Part shown: piece by piece, positions 29,648 through 39,632 of the stretch
How positions within the stretch are numbered: the stretch's first letter is position 1
Layout of the letters: the number at the start of each line of letters is the position of its first letter
Assembly: GCF_024362325.1 (NCBI RefSeq)
Contig: NZ_CP101497.1
Coordinates: 2,480,001-2,544,000 of the forward strand
DNA: 64,000 nucleotides
Source: Microcella humidisoli
Lineage (GTDB): Bacteria > Actinomycetota > Actinomycetes > Actinomycetales > Microbacteriaceae
Reading direction: 5' to 3'
The notes under the pieces: generated by a model
What the model was told of the DNA's origin: nothing
Seen by the model: only the letters and a program-made list of their open reading frames with translations
The model's database searches: none
Made by a program: the position numbers and the translations under genes

Positions 29648-30358
29648 TCACGCAGCGCGGCGGGTGTAGATGGCGCGAACCATCAGCCAGGTCACCCAGA
29701 GCACCGCGGCGTAGAGCGGCAGCCCCATGAGCAGCTTCGTCGCCGCGAGCGCGGCGGCCTGCTCGGCGAGGTACAGCGGCACCTGCACGCCGAGGCGCAG
29801 CGTGAAGAGCGCGACCCACAGCCAGGTCGTGACGGTCAGCACCGTGCGCTTGGCCGCATCGGCCCGCCACTCGTGATCGCCCGTGAGCAGCGCAGTGATG
29901 ACCCCGATGAGCGGCCGACGCACGGCGAGGCTCACGAGCAGGGCGACGAGCCACACCCCGTTGATGACGAAGCCCAGCAGGAAGTTCTCCTCGGCCCGAC
30001 CCGTCCACAGGGCGAGGCCGGCGGAGAGGGCGATGCCGACGAGGCCGACGACCGCCGGCACGATGGGCGAGCGCGTCACGGCCCGAACGAGAACGAAGAG
30101 CACCGCGATGCCCACCGGGATCAGCACGGAGGGCGCGACGTCACCGGTGATCGTGAAGACGACGAGGAACAGGAAGCCGGGCAGCAGCGACTCGACGAGC
30201 CCCCGCACGCCGCCGACAGCGGCCCAGAGGGCGTGGGCGGTCGGACGCTCCCCCGGTTCGACGCGCGCGAAGCCCGATCGTCGCGCCGCGGCCGCGAAGG
30301 CCTCGCGCAATTCGGCGCGCGGGTCCTCCTCGTTCGAGGAGGGCGTCTCGGTGGTCAT
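29648..30358 (-). CDS. DUF3159 membrane protein
   Basis: 236-residue protein with six hydrophobic segments, e.g. LLPGFLFLVVFTITGD and SPIVPAVVGLVGIALSAGLAL, matching the actinobacterial DUF3159 family (VGGVRGLVESLLPGF signature). Function unknown. The ATG overlaps the stop of the upstream DUF3710 gene, so dut-DUF3710-DUF3159 are translationally coupled. Confidence 0.87.
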   Translation of the reverse strand: MTTETPSSNEEDPRAELREAFAAAARRSGFARVEPGERPTAHALWAAVGGVRGLVESLLPGFLFLVVFTITGDVAPSVLIPVGIAVLFVLVRAVTRSPIVPAVVGLVGIALSAGLALWTGRAEENFLLGFVINGVWLVALLVSLAVRRPLIGVITALLTGDHEWRADAAKRTVLTVTTWLWVALFTLRLGVQVPLYLAEQAAALAATKLLMGLPLYAAVLWVTWLMVRAIYTRRAA

Positions 30359-30990
30359 GCCGTGGCAGGGGGCACGACGGCGCCCGCCGCCTGAGCGGCA
30401 CCCTGCGGCACCTGCAGCGGGATGAGATCGCGCGGCGGCATCGGCGTCGAGCCGCGCACGACCACGACGCTGCGGAACACGTCGTCGATCGCCGCCGCGG
30501 CATCCGCCTCGATCGCTCCGCGACCCGCGATGACGCCGCGCAGGAACCAGCGAGGCCCGTCGACGCCGACGAATCGCGCGATGCGCGTCGCTCCGGGCTC
30601 GCCACCCGTGACGGGGATGCGCGCGACGAGCTCGGGACCGAACGCCCCCGCGCGCTCTTGCGTCTCGCCGCCCTGCGAGCGCACCTGCTCGACGATCTGC
30701 GCGCGGATCTCGTGCCACAGCCCGCTCGAGCGCGGCGCGGCGAACGGCTGCACCTGCAGCGTCGAACCGGCGTAGTCGATGCCCACGGCAACGACGCGCT
30801 TCGTGCCCTCTTCGATCTCCAGCCGCAGCTGCAGACCCTCACGGGGCACGAGCTTGACCGCGCCGAGGTCGACGTAGGGCCGCACGGCGTTCGCCTCGCT
30901 CTCGTCGAGGGGGCCATTCTCGGCGCGATCGATCGGCGCGGATTTCGCGTCGTCGGGGGGCACCGCAGCGCCGGGGGACGGATCGGTCAC
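30355..30990 (-). CDS. DUF3710-domain protein
   Basis: 211-residue soluble actinobacterial protein: GPLDESEANAVRPYVDLGAVKL, QLRLEIEEGTKRVVAVGIDYAGSTLQVQPFAAPRSSGLWHEIR-type core, and FVGVDGPRWFLRGVIAGRGA. Function unknown; consistently next to dut. The GTG at 30990 is chosen because it overlaps the dut stop (GTGA). Confidence 0.88.
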   Translation of the reverse strand: MTDPSPGAAVPPDDAKSAPIDRAENGPLDESEANAVRPYVDLGAVKLVPREGLQLRLEIEEGTKRVVAVGIDYAGSTLQVQPFAAPRSSGLWHEIRAQIVEQVRSQGGETQERAGAFGPELVARIPVTGGEPGATRIARFVGVDGPRWFLRGVIAGRGAIEADAAAAIDDVFRSVVVVRGSTPMPPRDLIPLQVPQGAAQAAGAVVPPATA

Positions 30991-31448
30991 GCTGAATCTC
31001 CTTCGGTCGGCACCCCACGGTAGCCGGTCGACCCGAACCCGCGCTCCCCGCGGTGCGAGCCGGGAAGCTCCTCCACGGGAACGAAGCGGGCGCGCGCGAC
31101 CGGCCACACGATGAGCTGCGCGATGCGGTCGCCCGCGTCGATGGCGAACGGCTCGCGCGCATCCGTGTTCAACAGGGTCACGCGGATCTCGCCCCGATAG
31201 CCGGCGTCGACAGTTCCCGGGGCGTTGACGATCGTGATGCCGTGGCGCGCCGCGAGTCCGCTGCGGGGCACGACGAAGGCCGCGTAGCCGTCGGGCAGGG
31301 CGATCGCGGTTCCCGTTCCGACGGTCGCCCGCTCACCGGGCGCCAGCACGAGACTCTCGGCGGCGCACAGGTCGGCACCCGCGTCACCCGGGTGGGCGTA
31401 CGCGGGAACGGTGGTGCCGGTCAGCAGCACGTCGATGGTTCGCAGCAC
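30987..31448 (-). CDS. dut: dUTP diphosphatase
   Basis: 153-residue trimeric dUTPase hydrolysing dUTP to dUMP. All five motifs are visible: AHPGDAGADLCAA (1), PRSGLAARHG (2), NAPGTVDAGYRGEI with the catalytic Asp (3), GDRIAQLIV (4) and the C-terminal RGERGFGSTGY (5) that closes over the active site. GTG start. First gene of the dut-DUF3710-DUF3159 unit, 32 bp from the divergent DUF3093 gene. Confidence 0.97.
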   Translation of the reverse strand: MLRTIDVLLTGTTVPAYAHPGDAGADLCAAESLVLAPGERATVGTGTAIALPDGYAAFVVPRSGLAARHGITIVNAPGTVDAGYRGEIRVTLLNTDAREPFAIDAGDRIAQLIVWPVARARFVPVEELPGSHRGERGFGSTGYRGVPTEGDSA

Positions 31449-31480
31449 CCGTCGAGGCTAATGCATGGTCGAATGGAGCA

Positions 31481-31927
31481 ATGGAGACGTATCGCGAGCG
31501 CGTGTGGCCGGCACCCTGGATCGCGGTCATCGCGCTGTTGGCGGTTCCCGCGAGTCTGCTGACCTTCGCGCCGGTCAGCATCGTCGCGGGCGGGGTCGTC
31601 GGCGGAGTGCTCGCGGCGGGTGTCATGCTCGCGGCCGTGCTGAGCGCCCCGACCATCGTCGTCGCAGACGGGATGCTGCGCGCGGGCTCGGCGCGCGTGC
31701 CCCTGTCGCTCATCGGCGGCACGGCAGTCGCCCGAGGCGCCGAGGCGCGACGCATGCGCGGACCGGAACTCGATGCCCGCGCGTTCCTCGTGCTGCGGCC
31801 CGATGTCGACCCCGTCCTGCGGGTCGACCTCGTCGATCCCGACGACCCCGTGCCCTACTGGGTCCTCTCGACGCGTCGTCCCGAGCAGCTCGCCGCGGCG
31901 ATCCGCGGCACGACGGAAACCGCCTAG
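31481..31927 (+). CDS. DUF3093 membrane protein
   Basis: 148-residue protein with two N-terminal helices (WIAVIALLAVPASLLTF and VVGGVLAAGVMLAAVL) and a soluble C-terminal domain ending WVLSTRRPEQLAAAIR. Matches DUF3093, an actinobacterial family typically beside dut. Function unknown. Its stop overlaps the convergent DUF4193 stop by 4 bp. Confidence 0.88.
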   Translation: METYRERVWPAPWIAVIALLAVPASLLTFAPVSIVAGGVVGGVLAAGVMLAAVLSAPTIVVADGMLRAGSARVPLSLIGGTAVARGAEARRMRGPELDARAFLVLRPDVDPVLRVDLVDPDDPVPYWVLSTRRPEQLAAAIRGTTETA

Positions 31928-32214
31928 GCGGCGCACTCCCGGCAGACCGAGCCGAGCTTCTCCTCGTGGTCGAGCTGCGAGCGGTGCTTCACGAGGAAGC
32001 AGCTGATGCACGTGAACTCGTCAGCCTGCGGAGGCAGCACGACGACGTCGAGGTCGAGGTCGGCAAGATCTTGCCCCGCGAGCTCGAAGCCCGGATTGTC
32101 GGCGTCATCGACGTCGACGACACCCGACAACTTGTCGGGAACGCGCTCCTGCAGAGCCTGGATCGAGTCGGTGTCCTCGTCCGTCTTGCGGGGGGCGTCG
32201 TAGTCCGTAGCCAT
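31924..32214 (-). CDS. DUF4193 zinc-ribbon-like protein
   Basis: 96-residue acidic protein: DVDLDVVVLPPQADEF-type middle (here LADLDLDVVVLPPQADEFTC) followed by CISC and CREC, a four-cysteine zinc site in the C-terminal third. Typical actinobacterial DUF4193; function unknown. The 206-bp gap upstream, shared with sepH, holds the promoters and shows no further gene. Confidence 0.9.
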   Translation of the reverse strand: MATDYDAPRKTDEDTDSIQALQERVPDKLSGVVDVDDADNPGFELAGQDLADLDLDVVVLPPQADEFTCISCFLVKHRSQLDHEEKLGSVCRECAA

Positions 32215-32420
32215 GCCAGTCCACTTCTCATCATCAGTCGTCGGCCGCGTTCGGCGCGCATAGTTTGCAGGAAGGGAGGGGGAAACGCAAACGCGCTCGT
32301 CCGCCGGTGTTCCGACCTGCCATCCGCGCCAACTTCCGGCACGCCCGCGCTATTCCCGCGCTCTCGCGCGCGCTCGTGGGATGCTGTGGCCACCCAGCCC
32401 ACGACGAGAGGGTGAGAGCC

Positions 32421-33488
32421 ATGGACGAGCTCACAGTGATCGGTGCCGAGAACGGTGCGCTCGTCGTCGTCGCCGCCGACGGAACCCGGTTCCGCGTTCC
32501 GATCACCGAGGCGCTGCACACGGCCATCCGTCAGAACCGACCCGCCGCACCGGCACCGCACCGGGTCGGACCGCGCGAGGTGCAGGCGCTCATCCGGCAG
32601 GGCCTCACCGCGGCCGAGGTGGCCGCGCAGACGGGCGAGCCGCTCGAGTACATCCAGCGCTTCGAAGGCCCGGTGCTCGCCGAGCGCGAGTACGTCGTGA
32701 CCGCGGCGCGCACCGTGCCGGTCGCCGTCGCGTCCGACCCCGATGCGGGGACGACGGGCACCTTCGGCTCGGCCATCGACTACCGGCTGACGGGCATCGG
32801 CGCGCGCGACGTGCGCTGGGAGAGCCGCAAGCACGAGTCGCACTGGATCGTCTCGGTGAGCTTCCTCGACGGCGACGTCGCGCGCATCGCATCCTGGAGC
32901 TTCGACCCCAAGAAGTCGACGCTCGCCCCGGCCAACCACGAAGCCCAGTCGCTGTCGCAGCAGGGCGACGCCCCGGCCCCGATCATCCCCCGGCTGCGGG
33001 CCGTGCCCGTCGACACCCCCACGAGCGGGCGCTTCGATAGCGGCGCCTTCCTGCCGACGGGCGAGCAGCCCCGCGCCTCGCAACCCGTCGAGCGGCCGAT
33101 CGCGCGCATCGCCGAGGCCGACACGAGCGACACGCAGGAGGTCGGCCAGACCGCCGATCTGCTCGAAGCCCTGCGCCGACGCCGCGGTGAGCGCGAGGCC
33201 GCGCCGAGCGACGACTGGGAGTCCGCGCGCGCCGCGCATCCCTCGACCGGGTCGATCCGCATCGTCGAGGTGCCCATCGACCCGGCGCTGCTCGACGACG
33301 CGGCCGAGTCGAACGCCGCGGCAGACGCGGCGTTCGACGACACGGCCCTGATCGGCGACGATCTCGAGGTCGACGACTCCCCCGCCGGCGCTCCCCCCGC
33401 GAAGCCCGCCAACCGCCGTGGCCGGGCCGCGATGCCGAGCTGGGACGAGATCGTCTTCGGCGCGCGCCCCGACGACGAGGGTGCGTGA
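32421..33488 (+). CDS. sepH: Septation protein SepH
   Basis: 355-residue actinobacterial cell-division protein. The N-terminal DUF3071 region (1-165) begins MDELTVIGAENGALVVVAADGTRF and contains a helix-turn-helix-like stretch REVQALIRQGLTAAEVAAQ. A long disordered acidic linker leads to the conserved C-terminal patch MPSWDEIVFG. SepH binds FtsZ and stabilises filaments in Streptomyces and Mycobacterium. ATG at 32421 is chosen for family agreement and the preceding GAGAGGGTGAGAG. Confidence 0.92.
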   Translation: MDELTVIGAENGALVVVAADGTRFRVPITEALHTAIRQNRPAAPAPHRVGPREVQALIRQGLTAAEVAAQTGEPLEYIQRFEGPVLAEREYVVTAARTVPVAVASDPDAGTTGTFGSAIDYRLTGIGARDVRWESRKHESHWIVSVSFLDGDVARIASWSFDPKKSTLAPANHEAQSLSQQGDAPAPIIPRLRAVPVDTPTSGRFDSGAFLPTGEQPRASQPVERPIARIAEADTSDTQEVGQTADLLEALRRRRGEREAAPSDDWESARAAHPSTGSIRIVEVPIDPALLDDAAESNAAADAAFDDTALIGDDLEVDDSPAGAPPAKPANRRGRAAMPSWDEIVFGARPDDEGA

Positions 33489-33498
33489 CGGTTCCGTC

Positions 33499-34629
33499 CT
33501 AGCGGGCGAAGGCACCCCAGCGCGCGAGCGGCACCCGCAGCTCGTCGGGTGAGAACGAGCCGTGCTGCCCGACCATGGCGAGCGATCGCTCGGTGGCCAT
33601 CCGTGCGTCGTAATAGGCCACCTGGGCGCGTGCCGCGACGATGACGTCGCCGATCCTCGAGAGCGCAGCGGTACCGACCGGGCCGAACCACCCCGCGGCG
33701 ACCGCCTCGTCGCGCGTCACCACCCACGACCGAGCGGCCTCTGCCTCGAGCCAGCGGTCGCGCACGAGTTCCGCATCCGCGGGATCCTCAAGCCCCAGGT
33801 GCAGGCAGCGCGGCTCGCCCGCGACATGCCGGATGCCCTGCCACAGCGGATCGTCGGCGCCGAGCACGAGCCGCCGGTGCGGCGCCACGTCGAGCATGCC
33901 GTGGTCGGCGGTGAGCAGCACTCCCGCATCCGCGGGCACCGCCCCGTCGAGCGGTCGGAGCGCGGCGTCGAGCTCGTCGAGCCGTGTCGTCCACAGGGGC
34001 GACTGCACACCGTCGGCGTGCCCGGCCATGTCGAGCTCCGGAACGTAGACGTAGACGAGGCGACGCTCGCTCCCGGCCAGCAGCTCGACTCCGCGGGCGA
34101 TGCGCTCCGCGATCGAGCGCCGCGCCTCGAAGCGCGCACCGCGCAGCACGGCGTCGGTGAAGCCGGTGTCGCGGTACCGCTCGGCCCCGACGACGACGGC
34201 GTCGATGCCCTCGGCGGCGACGCGCTCGAACACCGTCGGCAGGGGCTGCCAGTCGCGCGGCCGCATGCCCTCGTCCCAGCCCGTCAACTGGTTGACGACG
34301 CGATCACCGGCCCGGTCGATCGCGCTGTAGCCGACGAGGCCGTGCTCGCCGGATGATCGCCCCGTCGTGAGGGTCGCAAGCGCAGAGGCGGTCGTGGTCG
34401 GGAATCCGGACTCGATGACCCCTCCGGCGGACGGGATGGCGGCCAGAAGCCGACGGGCGTGACCCGCGCGCTGCTGGAGCGCGGTCATGCCGAGGCCATC
34501 GACGAGCAGCACGGCGGCACTGCGCACGGCGGGCAGCCCCAGGGGGTTCGGCTCGGCCCGCATCGCCGCCGCCGAACTGGTCAACACGTCGGCGAGTGAC
34601 GGGGTGTCGCCACGGGGCGCCGGTAGCAT
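33499..34629 (-). CDS. Alkaline phosphatase superfamily phosphodiesterase
   Basis: 376-residue type I phosphodiesterase/nucleotide pyrophosphatase-like protein: [14 protein letters not shown] (metal Asp), the nucleophile region [16 protein letters not shown] (Thr), and the late metal motifs [12 protein letters not shown] and HxH-type residues. No signal peptide is evident, so it is probably cytoplasmic. Substrate unknown. The ATG is only 11 bp from the divergent parC start. Confidence 0.9.
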   Translation of the reverse strand: MLPAPRGDTPSLADVLTSSAAAMRAEPNPLGLPAVRSAAVLLVDGLGMTALQQRAGHARRLLAAIPSAGGVIESGFPTTTASALATLTTGRSSGEHGLVGYSAIDRAGDRVVNQLTGWDEGMRPRDWQPLPTVFERVAAEGIDAVVVGAERYRDTGFTDAVLRGARFEARRSIAERIARGVELLAGSERRLVYVYVPELDMAGHADGVQSPLWTTRLDELDAALRPLDGAVPADAGVLLTADHGMLDVAPHRRLVLGADDPLWQGIRHVAGEPRCLHLGLEDPADAELVRDRWLEAEAARSWVVTRDEAVAAGWFGPVGTAALSRIGDVIVAARAQVAYYDARMATERSLAMVGQHGSFSPDELRVPLARWGAFAR

Positions 34630-34640
34630 GGCTCCAGCCT

Positions 34641-37112
34641 ATGACTCCCCCTCCCGCCTCCCGATCCCGGGGCTCCGACCCCGCCGACGCGCCCGTCGGC
34701 GAACGCATCGACGACGTCGACCTCGCCGACGAGATGCAGGGCTCGTTCCTCGAGTACGCCTATTCCGTCATCTACTCGCGCGCGCTGCCCGACGCCCGCG
34801 ACGGCCTCAAGCCCGTGCAGCGGCGCATCCTGTACATGATGAGCGAGATGGGCCTGCGGCCCGATCGCGGCCACGTGAAGTCGGCGCGCGTCGTCGGCGA
34901 GGTCATGGGGAAGCTGCACCCGCACGGCGACTCGGCGATCTACGACGCCCTGGTGCGCCTCTCGCAGGACTTCACGCTGCGCGTGCCGCTCATCGACGGC
35001 CACGGCAACTTCGGCTCGCTCGACGACGGACCCGCCGCCGCGCGCTACACCGAGGCCCGGCTGCGCGCCGAGGCGATGGCGATGGTCGACGACCTCGATG
35101 AGGACGTCGTCGATTTCGTGCCGAACTACGACAACCAGCTGACGCAACCCTCGGTGCTGCCCGCGGCCTTCCCCAACCTGCTCGTCAACGGCGCGAGCGG
35201 CATCGCCGTGGGCATGGCCACCAACATGGCACCGCACAACCTCATCGAGGTCGCCGCGGCCGCTCGCCACCTGCTCGACGATCCTTCGGCATCGCTCGAC
35301 GAGCTCATGGCCTACGTGCCCGGCCCCGACCTGCCCACGGGCGGCACGATCATCGGCCTCGAGGGCATCCGCGAGGCCTACGCGACGGGGCGGGGGTCGT
35401 TCAAGACCCGCGCCAAGGTGTCGATCGAACCCATCACCGCGCGCAAGACGGGCATCGTCATCACCGAGCTGCCCTACCTCGTCGGGCCCGAGAAGGTCAT
35501 CGAGAAGATCAAAGACGGCGTGCAGTCGAAGAAGCTCGCGGGCATCAGCGATGTCACCGACCTCACCGACCGCCGCAACGGGCTACGCCTGGTCATCGGC
35601 ATCAAGACGGGGTTCAGCCCCGAGGCCGTGCTCGAGCAGCTGTACCGCTACACCCCGCTCGAAGACGGATTCTCGATCAACGCTGTGGCCCTGGTCGACG
35701 GCACGCCCCAGACGCTCGGACTGAAAGAGCTGCTGCAGGTCTACCTCGACCACCGCATCCAGGTCGTCACCCGGCGCAGCAGCTACCGCCTCGCACGACG
35801 CCGTGAGCGGCTGCACCTCGTCGAGGGACTGCTCGTCGCCATCCTCGACATCGACGAGGTCATCCAGGTCATCCGCACCTCCGACGACGCCGACACGGCG
35901 CGCACGCGCCTCATGGAGGTCTTCGACCTCAGCCAACTGCAGAGCGAGTACATCCTCGAACTGCGTCTGCGCCGCCTCACGAAGTTCAGCCGCATCGAGC
36001 TCGAGACCGAGCGCGATCAGTTGCGGGCTGAGATCGCCGAGCTCGAGACCCTGCTCGCCGATCCGGCCCGCGTGCGCGGCGTCGTCGGCGATGAGCTCGA
36101 GGCGACCGCCGACCGCTTCGGCACGCCGCGTCGCACCCTGCTGACCGAGGCGAGCGCCTCGATCGCGGCCCCGCGCAGCCGGGGCGCCGCCCCCGTGTCG
36201 CTCGAGATCGCCGACGCGCCCTGCCGCGTGCTCGTGTCGACGACGGGTCGCGCCGTGCGCGTCGAACTGCCCGAGGGCGCAACGATCGTCACGCCGGCGC
36301 GTCGCAGCAAGCACGACGCCCTCCTCGGCGCCGTCGACTCGACGACGCGCGGCGAGCTCGTCGCCATCACCTCGCGCGGGCGCTTCGTGCGGTTCACACC
36401 CGTCGATCTGCCGAGCGTGCCCGCGAACTCGGTGCAGCTCGCCGCCGGGGCGAAGCTGCGCGACTACCTCGGGCTGACCGATGCGAAGGAGCGCGTGCTC
36501 GCGATCGTCGACCCCGCCAGCACGGTGCCGCTCGCCCTCGGCACGCGTGAGGGCACCGTCAAGCGCGTGGCGCCGGGCGGGTGGCCTGCCCGTCCCGACG
36601 GCGACGTCATCGCCCTCAAGGCGGGCGATGAGGTCATCGGGGCGGCTCCCGCCGACGAGGCGGCCGAGTTGGTCTTCGTGACCTCGGATGCCCAGCTGCT
36701 GCACTTCGCGGCCGACCAGGTGCGCCCCCAGGGCCTCGCGGCAGGCGGCATGGCGGGCATCAAGCTCGGCGCCGGCGCGCGCGCGGTGTTCTTCGGCGCC
36801 GTGGATCCGGCGACCGCCGAGGTTCTCACGGTCTCGAGCTCGACGCAGACCATCGCGGGCGCCGACCCCGGCCGCGGCAAGCTCTCGGCGTTCGAGCAGT
36901 TCCCGGGCAAGGGGCGCGCGACGGGTGGCGTGCGGTGCCACGCGTTCCTCAAGGGCGAAGACGTGCTGCAGCTCGCCTGGGTCGGCACGGCTCCGCTCGC
37001 GGTCGGCGCCGACGGCTCAGCCCGCACCCTGCCGGCCAGCGGAGCGAAGCGCGACGCCTCGGGCACGCTTCTCGACTCCCCCCTCGGCTCGGTCGGCACG
37101 CCCATCGCCTGA
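34641..37112 (+). CDS. parC: DNA topoisomerase IV subunit A
   Basis: 823-residue type IIA topoisomerase breakage-reunion subunit: [44 protein letters not shown] and the catalytic tyrosine in [11 protein letters not shown] beta-propeller C-terminal domain (about 500-815) lacks an obvious GyrA-box, favouring ParC over GyrA, as does convergence with a parE gene 18 bp away. It decatenates replicated chromosomes. ATG at 34641 starts [11 protein letters not shown]; earlier frames cross the phosphodiesterase start. Confidence 0.93.
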   Translation: MTPPPASRSRGSDPADAPVGERIDDVDLADEMQGSFLEYAYSVIYSRALPDARDGLKPVQRRILYMMSEMGLRPDRGHVKSARVVGEVMGKLHPHGDSAIYDALVRLSQDFTLRVPLIDGHGNFGSLDDGPAAARYTEARLRAEAMAMVDDLDEDVVDFVPNYDNQLTQPSVLPAAFPNLLVNGASGIAVGMATNMAPHNLIEVAAAARHLLDDPSASLDELMAYVPGPDLPTGGTIIGLEGIREAYATGRGSFKTRAKVSIEPITARKTGIVITELPYLVGPEKVIEKIKDGVQSKKLAGISDVTDLTDRRNGLRLVIGIKTGFSPEAVLEQLYRYTPLEDGFSINAVALVDGTPQTLGLKELLQVYLDHRIQVVTRRSSYRLARRRERLHLVEGLLVAILDIDEVIQVIRTSDDADTARTRLMEVFDLSQLQSEYILELRLRRLTKFSRIELETERDQLRAEIAELETLLADPARVRGVVGDELEATADRFGTPRRTLLTEASASIAAPRSRGAAPVSLEIADAPCRVLVSTTGRAVRVELPEGATIVTPARRSKHDALLGAVDSTTRGELVAITSRGRFVRFTPVDLPSVPANSVQLAAGAKLRDYLGLTDAKERVLAIVDPASTVPLALGTREGTVKRVAPGGWPARPDGDVIALKAGDEVIGAAPADEAAELVFVTSDAQLLHFAADQVRPQGLAAGGMAGIKLGAGARAVFFGAVDPATAEVLTVSSSTQTIAGADPGRGKLSAFEQFPGKGRATGGVRCHAFLKGEDVLQLAWVGTAPLAVGADGSARTLPASGAKRDASGTLLDSPLGSVGTPIA

Positions 37113-37130
37113 GCGAGCGTGCCGCACGAC

Positions 37131-39221
37131 CTAGACGTCGATGCGGTCGCGGTCGAGGCCCTGCCCGGCGATGATGAAGTCTTTGCGGGGGGCGACCTCG
37201 TTGCCCATGAGCAGCTCGAACATGCGCGATGACGCCTCGGCGTCGCTCACGCGCACGCGCCGGAGGGTGCGGTGGGCCCGGCTCATGGTCGTGTCGGCGA
37301 GCTGATCGGCATCCATCTCGCCGAGGCCCTTGTAGCGCTGGATCGGATCCTGGTAGCGCTTTCCCGCCTTCTTGAGCGCCGCGAGCACGCCCTGCAGCTC
37401 GTTCTCGCTGTAGGTGTAGATGGTCTCGTTGGGCTTCGAGCCGGGGTTCATGACGACGACGCGGTGCAGCGGCGGCACGGCGGCGAACACCCGGCCCTCG
37501 TCGATCATGGGCCTCATGTAGCGGAAGAACAGCGTGAGCAGCAGGGTGCGGATGTGCGCGCCATCGACGTCGGCGTCGCTCATGATGATGACCTTGCCGT
37601 AGCGCGCCTGCTCGAGGTCGAAGCTGCGCCCCGAGCCCGCGCCGATGACTTGGATGATCGAGGCGCACTCGGCGTTGCTGAGCATGTCGCTCACCGAGGC
37701 CTTCTGCACGTTGAGGATTTTGCCGCGGATGGGCAGCAGGGCCTGGAACTCGCTGTCGCGGGCGAGCTTCGCGGTGCCGAGGGCGCTGTCGCCCTCGACG
37801 ATGAACAGCTCGCTGCTCGCGACGTCGTTCGACCGGCAGTCGACGAGCTTCGCCGGCAGCGCCGAGCTCTCGAGTGCGTTCTTGCGCCGCTGAGTCTCTT
37901 TGTGGGCGCGCGCCGAGATGCGGCTCTTCATCTCGGCGACGACCTTGTCGAGCACGAGCGCCGTCTGCGCCTTGTCGTCGCGCTTGCTCGAGGCGAAGCG
38001 CTCGGCGAGGCCGCGGGCGATGACGTTCGCAGCGATCGCGCGCACGGCCGGCGTGCCGAGGATCTCCTTCGTCTGCCCCTCGAACTGCGGCTCGGGCAGG
38101 CGCACCGTGAGCACGGCGGTGAGACCCGCGAGCACGTCGTCCTTCTCGAGCTTGTCGGTGCCGGCCTTCAGGCGGCGCGCGTTCTTCTCGACCTCGGCGC
38201 GCAGGAACTTGAGCAGGCCCTGCTCGAAGCCGAGCTGGTGGCTGCCGCCCTTGGGCGTCGCGATGATGTTGACGTACGAGCGGAAGGTCGTGTCGTACCC
38301 GGTCCCCCAGCGCAACGCGATGTCGACGACGCACTCGCGCTCGACCTCGGTCGGCACCATGTGTCCGTTCGCCTGCAGCACGGGAACGGTCTCGGTGAAG
38401 GTGCCGCTGCCCGTGATGCGCCAGGTGTCGGTGAGCGGGGCATCCGGCGCCAGGAACTCGGCGTACTCGCTGATGCCGCCGTCGAACCGGAAGGCCTCGG
38501 TGACCGGTGCCTCGCCGCGCTCGTCGGTGAGCTCGAGCGTGATTCCCGGCACGAGGAAGGCCGTCTGCCGCAGCCGGCCGATGAGCTCGTCGGTGAGGAA
38601 GCTCGCGCCCTTCGTGAAGATCTGCGGGTCGGCCCAGTAGCGGATGCGCGTGCCCGTGACGCCCTTGGCCACCTTCCCGATCGTGCGCAACTCGCTGCCC
38701 GAGACGAACGGTGTGAACGGCGCGTCGGGGCTGGGGCCTTCGGGGCCATCGGCGAACACGCCGGGCTCACCGCGGTGGAACGACATCGCCCACGTCGCGC
38801 CATCGCGGTCGACCTCGACATCGAGACGCGCGCTGAGCGCGTTCACGACGGAGGCACCGACGCCGTGCAGGCCGCCCGACGCGGCGTAGGACCCACCGCC
38901 GAACTTGCCGCCGGCGTGCAGCTTGGTGAACACGACCTCGACGCCGCTCAGCCCCGTCTTGGGCTCGATGTCGACGGGGATTCCGCGCGCGCGGTCGCGC
39001 ACCTCGACGCTGCCATCGGGGTGCAGCCGCAGGTCGATCTGGGTGCCGTGGCCACCGAGCGCCTCATCGACCGAGTTGTCGATGATCTCCCACAGGCAGT
39101 GCATGAGGCCGCGCGAATCGGTCGAGCCGATGTACATGCCGGGGCGCTTGCGCACCGCTTCGAGGCCCTCGAGGACGGAGAGATGGCGGGCGGAGTAGTC
39201 GGAGCTGGGCACGGCATTCAT
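37131..39221 (-). CDS. parE: DNA topoisomerase IV subunit B
   Basis: 696-residue ATPase subunit. GHKL motifs: EIIDNSVDEALGG, GGKFGGGSYAASGGLHGVGASVVNALS; the Toprim domain has IVEGDSALGTAKLARD (EGDSA) and IMSDADVDGAHIRTLLLTLFFRYM (DxD). The ATG at 39221 gives the usual start SSDYSARHLSVLEGLEAVRKRPGMYIGST. Converges with parC. The 186-bp region upstream contains a TTGACA at 39326 without a convincing partner -10. Confidence 0.95.
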   Translation of the reverse strand: MNAVPSSDYSARHLSVLEGLEAVRKRPGMYIGSTDSRGLMHCLWEIIDNSVDEALGGHGTQIDLRLHPDGSVEVRDRARGIPVDIEPKTGLSGVEVVFTKLHAGGKFGGGSYAASGGLHGVGASVVNALSARLDVEVDRDGATWAMSFHRGEPGVFADGPEGPSPDAPFTPFVSGSELRTIGKVAKGVTGTRIRYWADPQIFTKGASFLTDELIGRLRQTAFLVPGITLELTDERGEAPVTEAFRFDGGISEYAEFLAPDAPLTDTWRITGSGTFTETVPVLQANGHMVPTEVERECVVDIALRWGTGYDTTFRSYVNIIATPKGGSHQLGFEQGLLKFLRAEVEKNARRLKAGTDKLEKDDVLAGLTAVLTVRLPEPQFEGQTKEILGTPAVRAIAANVIARGLAERFASSKRDDKAQTALVLDKVVAEMKSRISARAHKETQRRKNALESSALPAKLVDCRSNDVASSELFIVEGDSALGTAKLARDSEFQALLPIRGKILNVQKASVSDMLSNAECASIIQVIGAGSGRSFDLEQARYGKVIIMSDADVDGAHIRTLLLTLFFRYMRPMIDEGRVFAAVPPLHRVVVMNPGSKPNETIYTYSENELQGVLAALKKAGKRYQDPIQRYKGLGEMDADQLADTTMSRAHRTLRRVRVSDAEASSRMFELLMGNEVAPRKDFIIAGQGLDRDRIDV

Positions 39222-39407
39222 CGTAAGCGGGCTCGCCGACGCTGCCGGGTTCCCACTCCGCGGGACGGCCGGCTCCGAACAACCGGTACGACCTCGGCCT
39301 ACGCGTTCAGCGAAATCGGGGCGTATTGACACGAGACCGTCGCATGCGTGTGGTGCAATAAGGGCACTGAGAGATTCGCGACGCCACCGGAGAGTGAGGG
39401 GCACCCC

Positions 39408-39632
39408 ATGACGCAGATCACCACCGAGAACCCGACCGTCGCGACCGCGCCGCTCACCGCCCTCGACCGCTGCGACAGCTGCGGCGCCCAGGCCTACGTT
39501 CGGGCGACCCTTGCGACCGGCGAACTGCTGTTCTGCGCCCACCACGCGGCGCGCTTCAAGGAGAGCCTCGCGAGCACGGCCCTGGCCTGGCACGACGAAT
39601 CGAGCCGCCTGCTCGATGAGCGCGGCGCCTGA
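39408..39632 (+). CDS. Small CxxC zinc-ribbon protein (DUF7455 type)
   Basis: 74-residue protein: LDRCDSCGAQAYVRATLATG then LLFCAHHAARF, giving a Cys2 plus Cys-His zinc site, and a C-terminal helix. Such small proteins sit between sigA and parE in many actinobacteria; function unknown. Its stop overlaps the ATG of the alanine racemase-like gene that follows, implying cotranscription. GAGGGG lies before the ATG. Confidence 0.88.
   Translation: MTQITTENPTVATAPLTALDRCDSCGAQAYVRATLATGELLFCAHHAARFKESLASTALAWHDESSRLLDERGA

Noticed and set aside
39326..39360. TTGACA before the DUF7455 gene as a promoter
   Set aside because: No acceptable -10 at 16-19 bp; kept only as a note in the parE entry.
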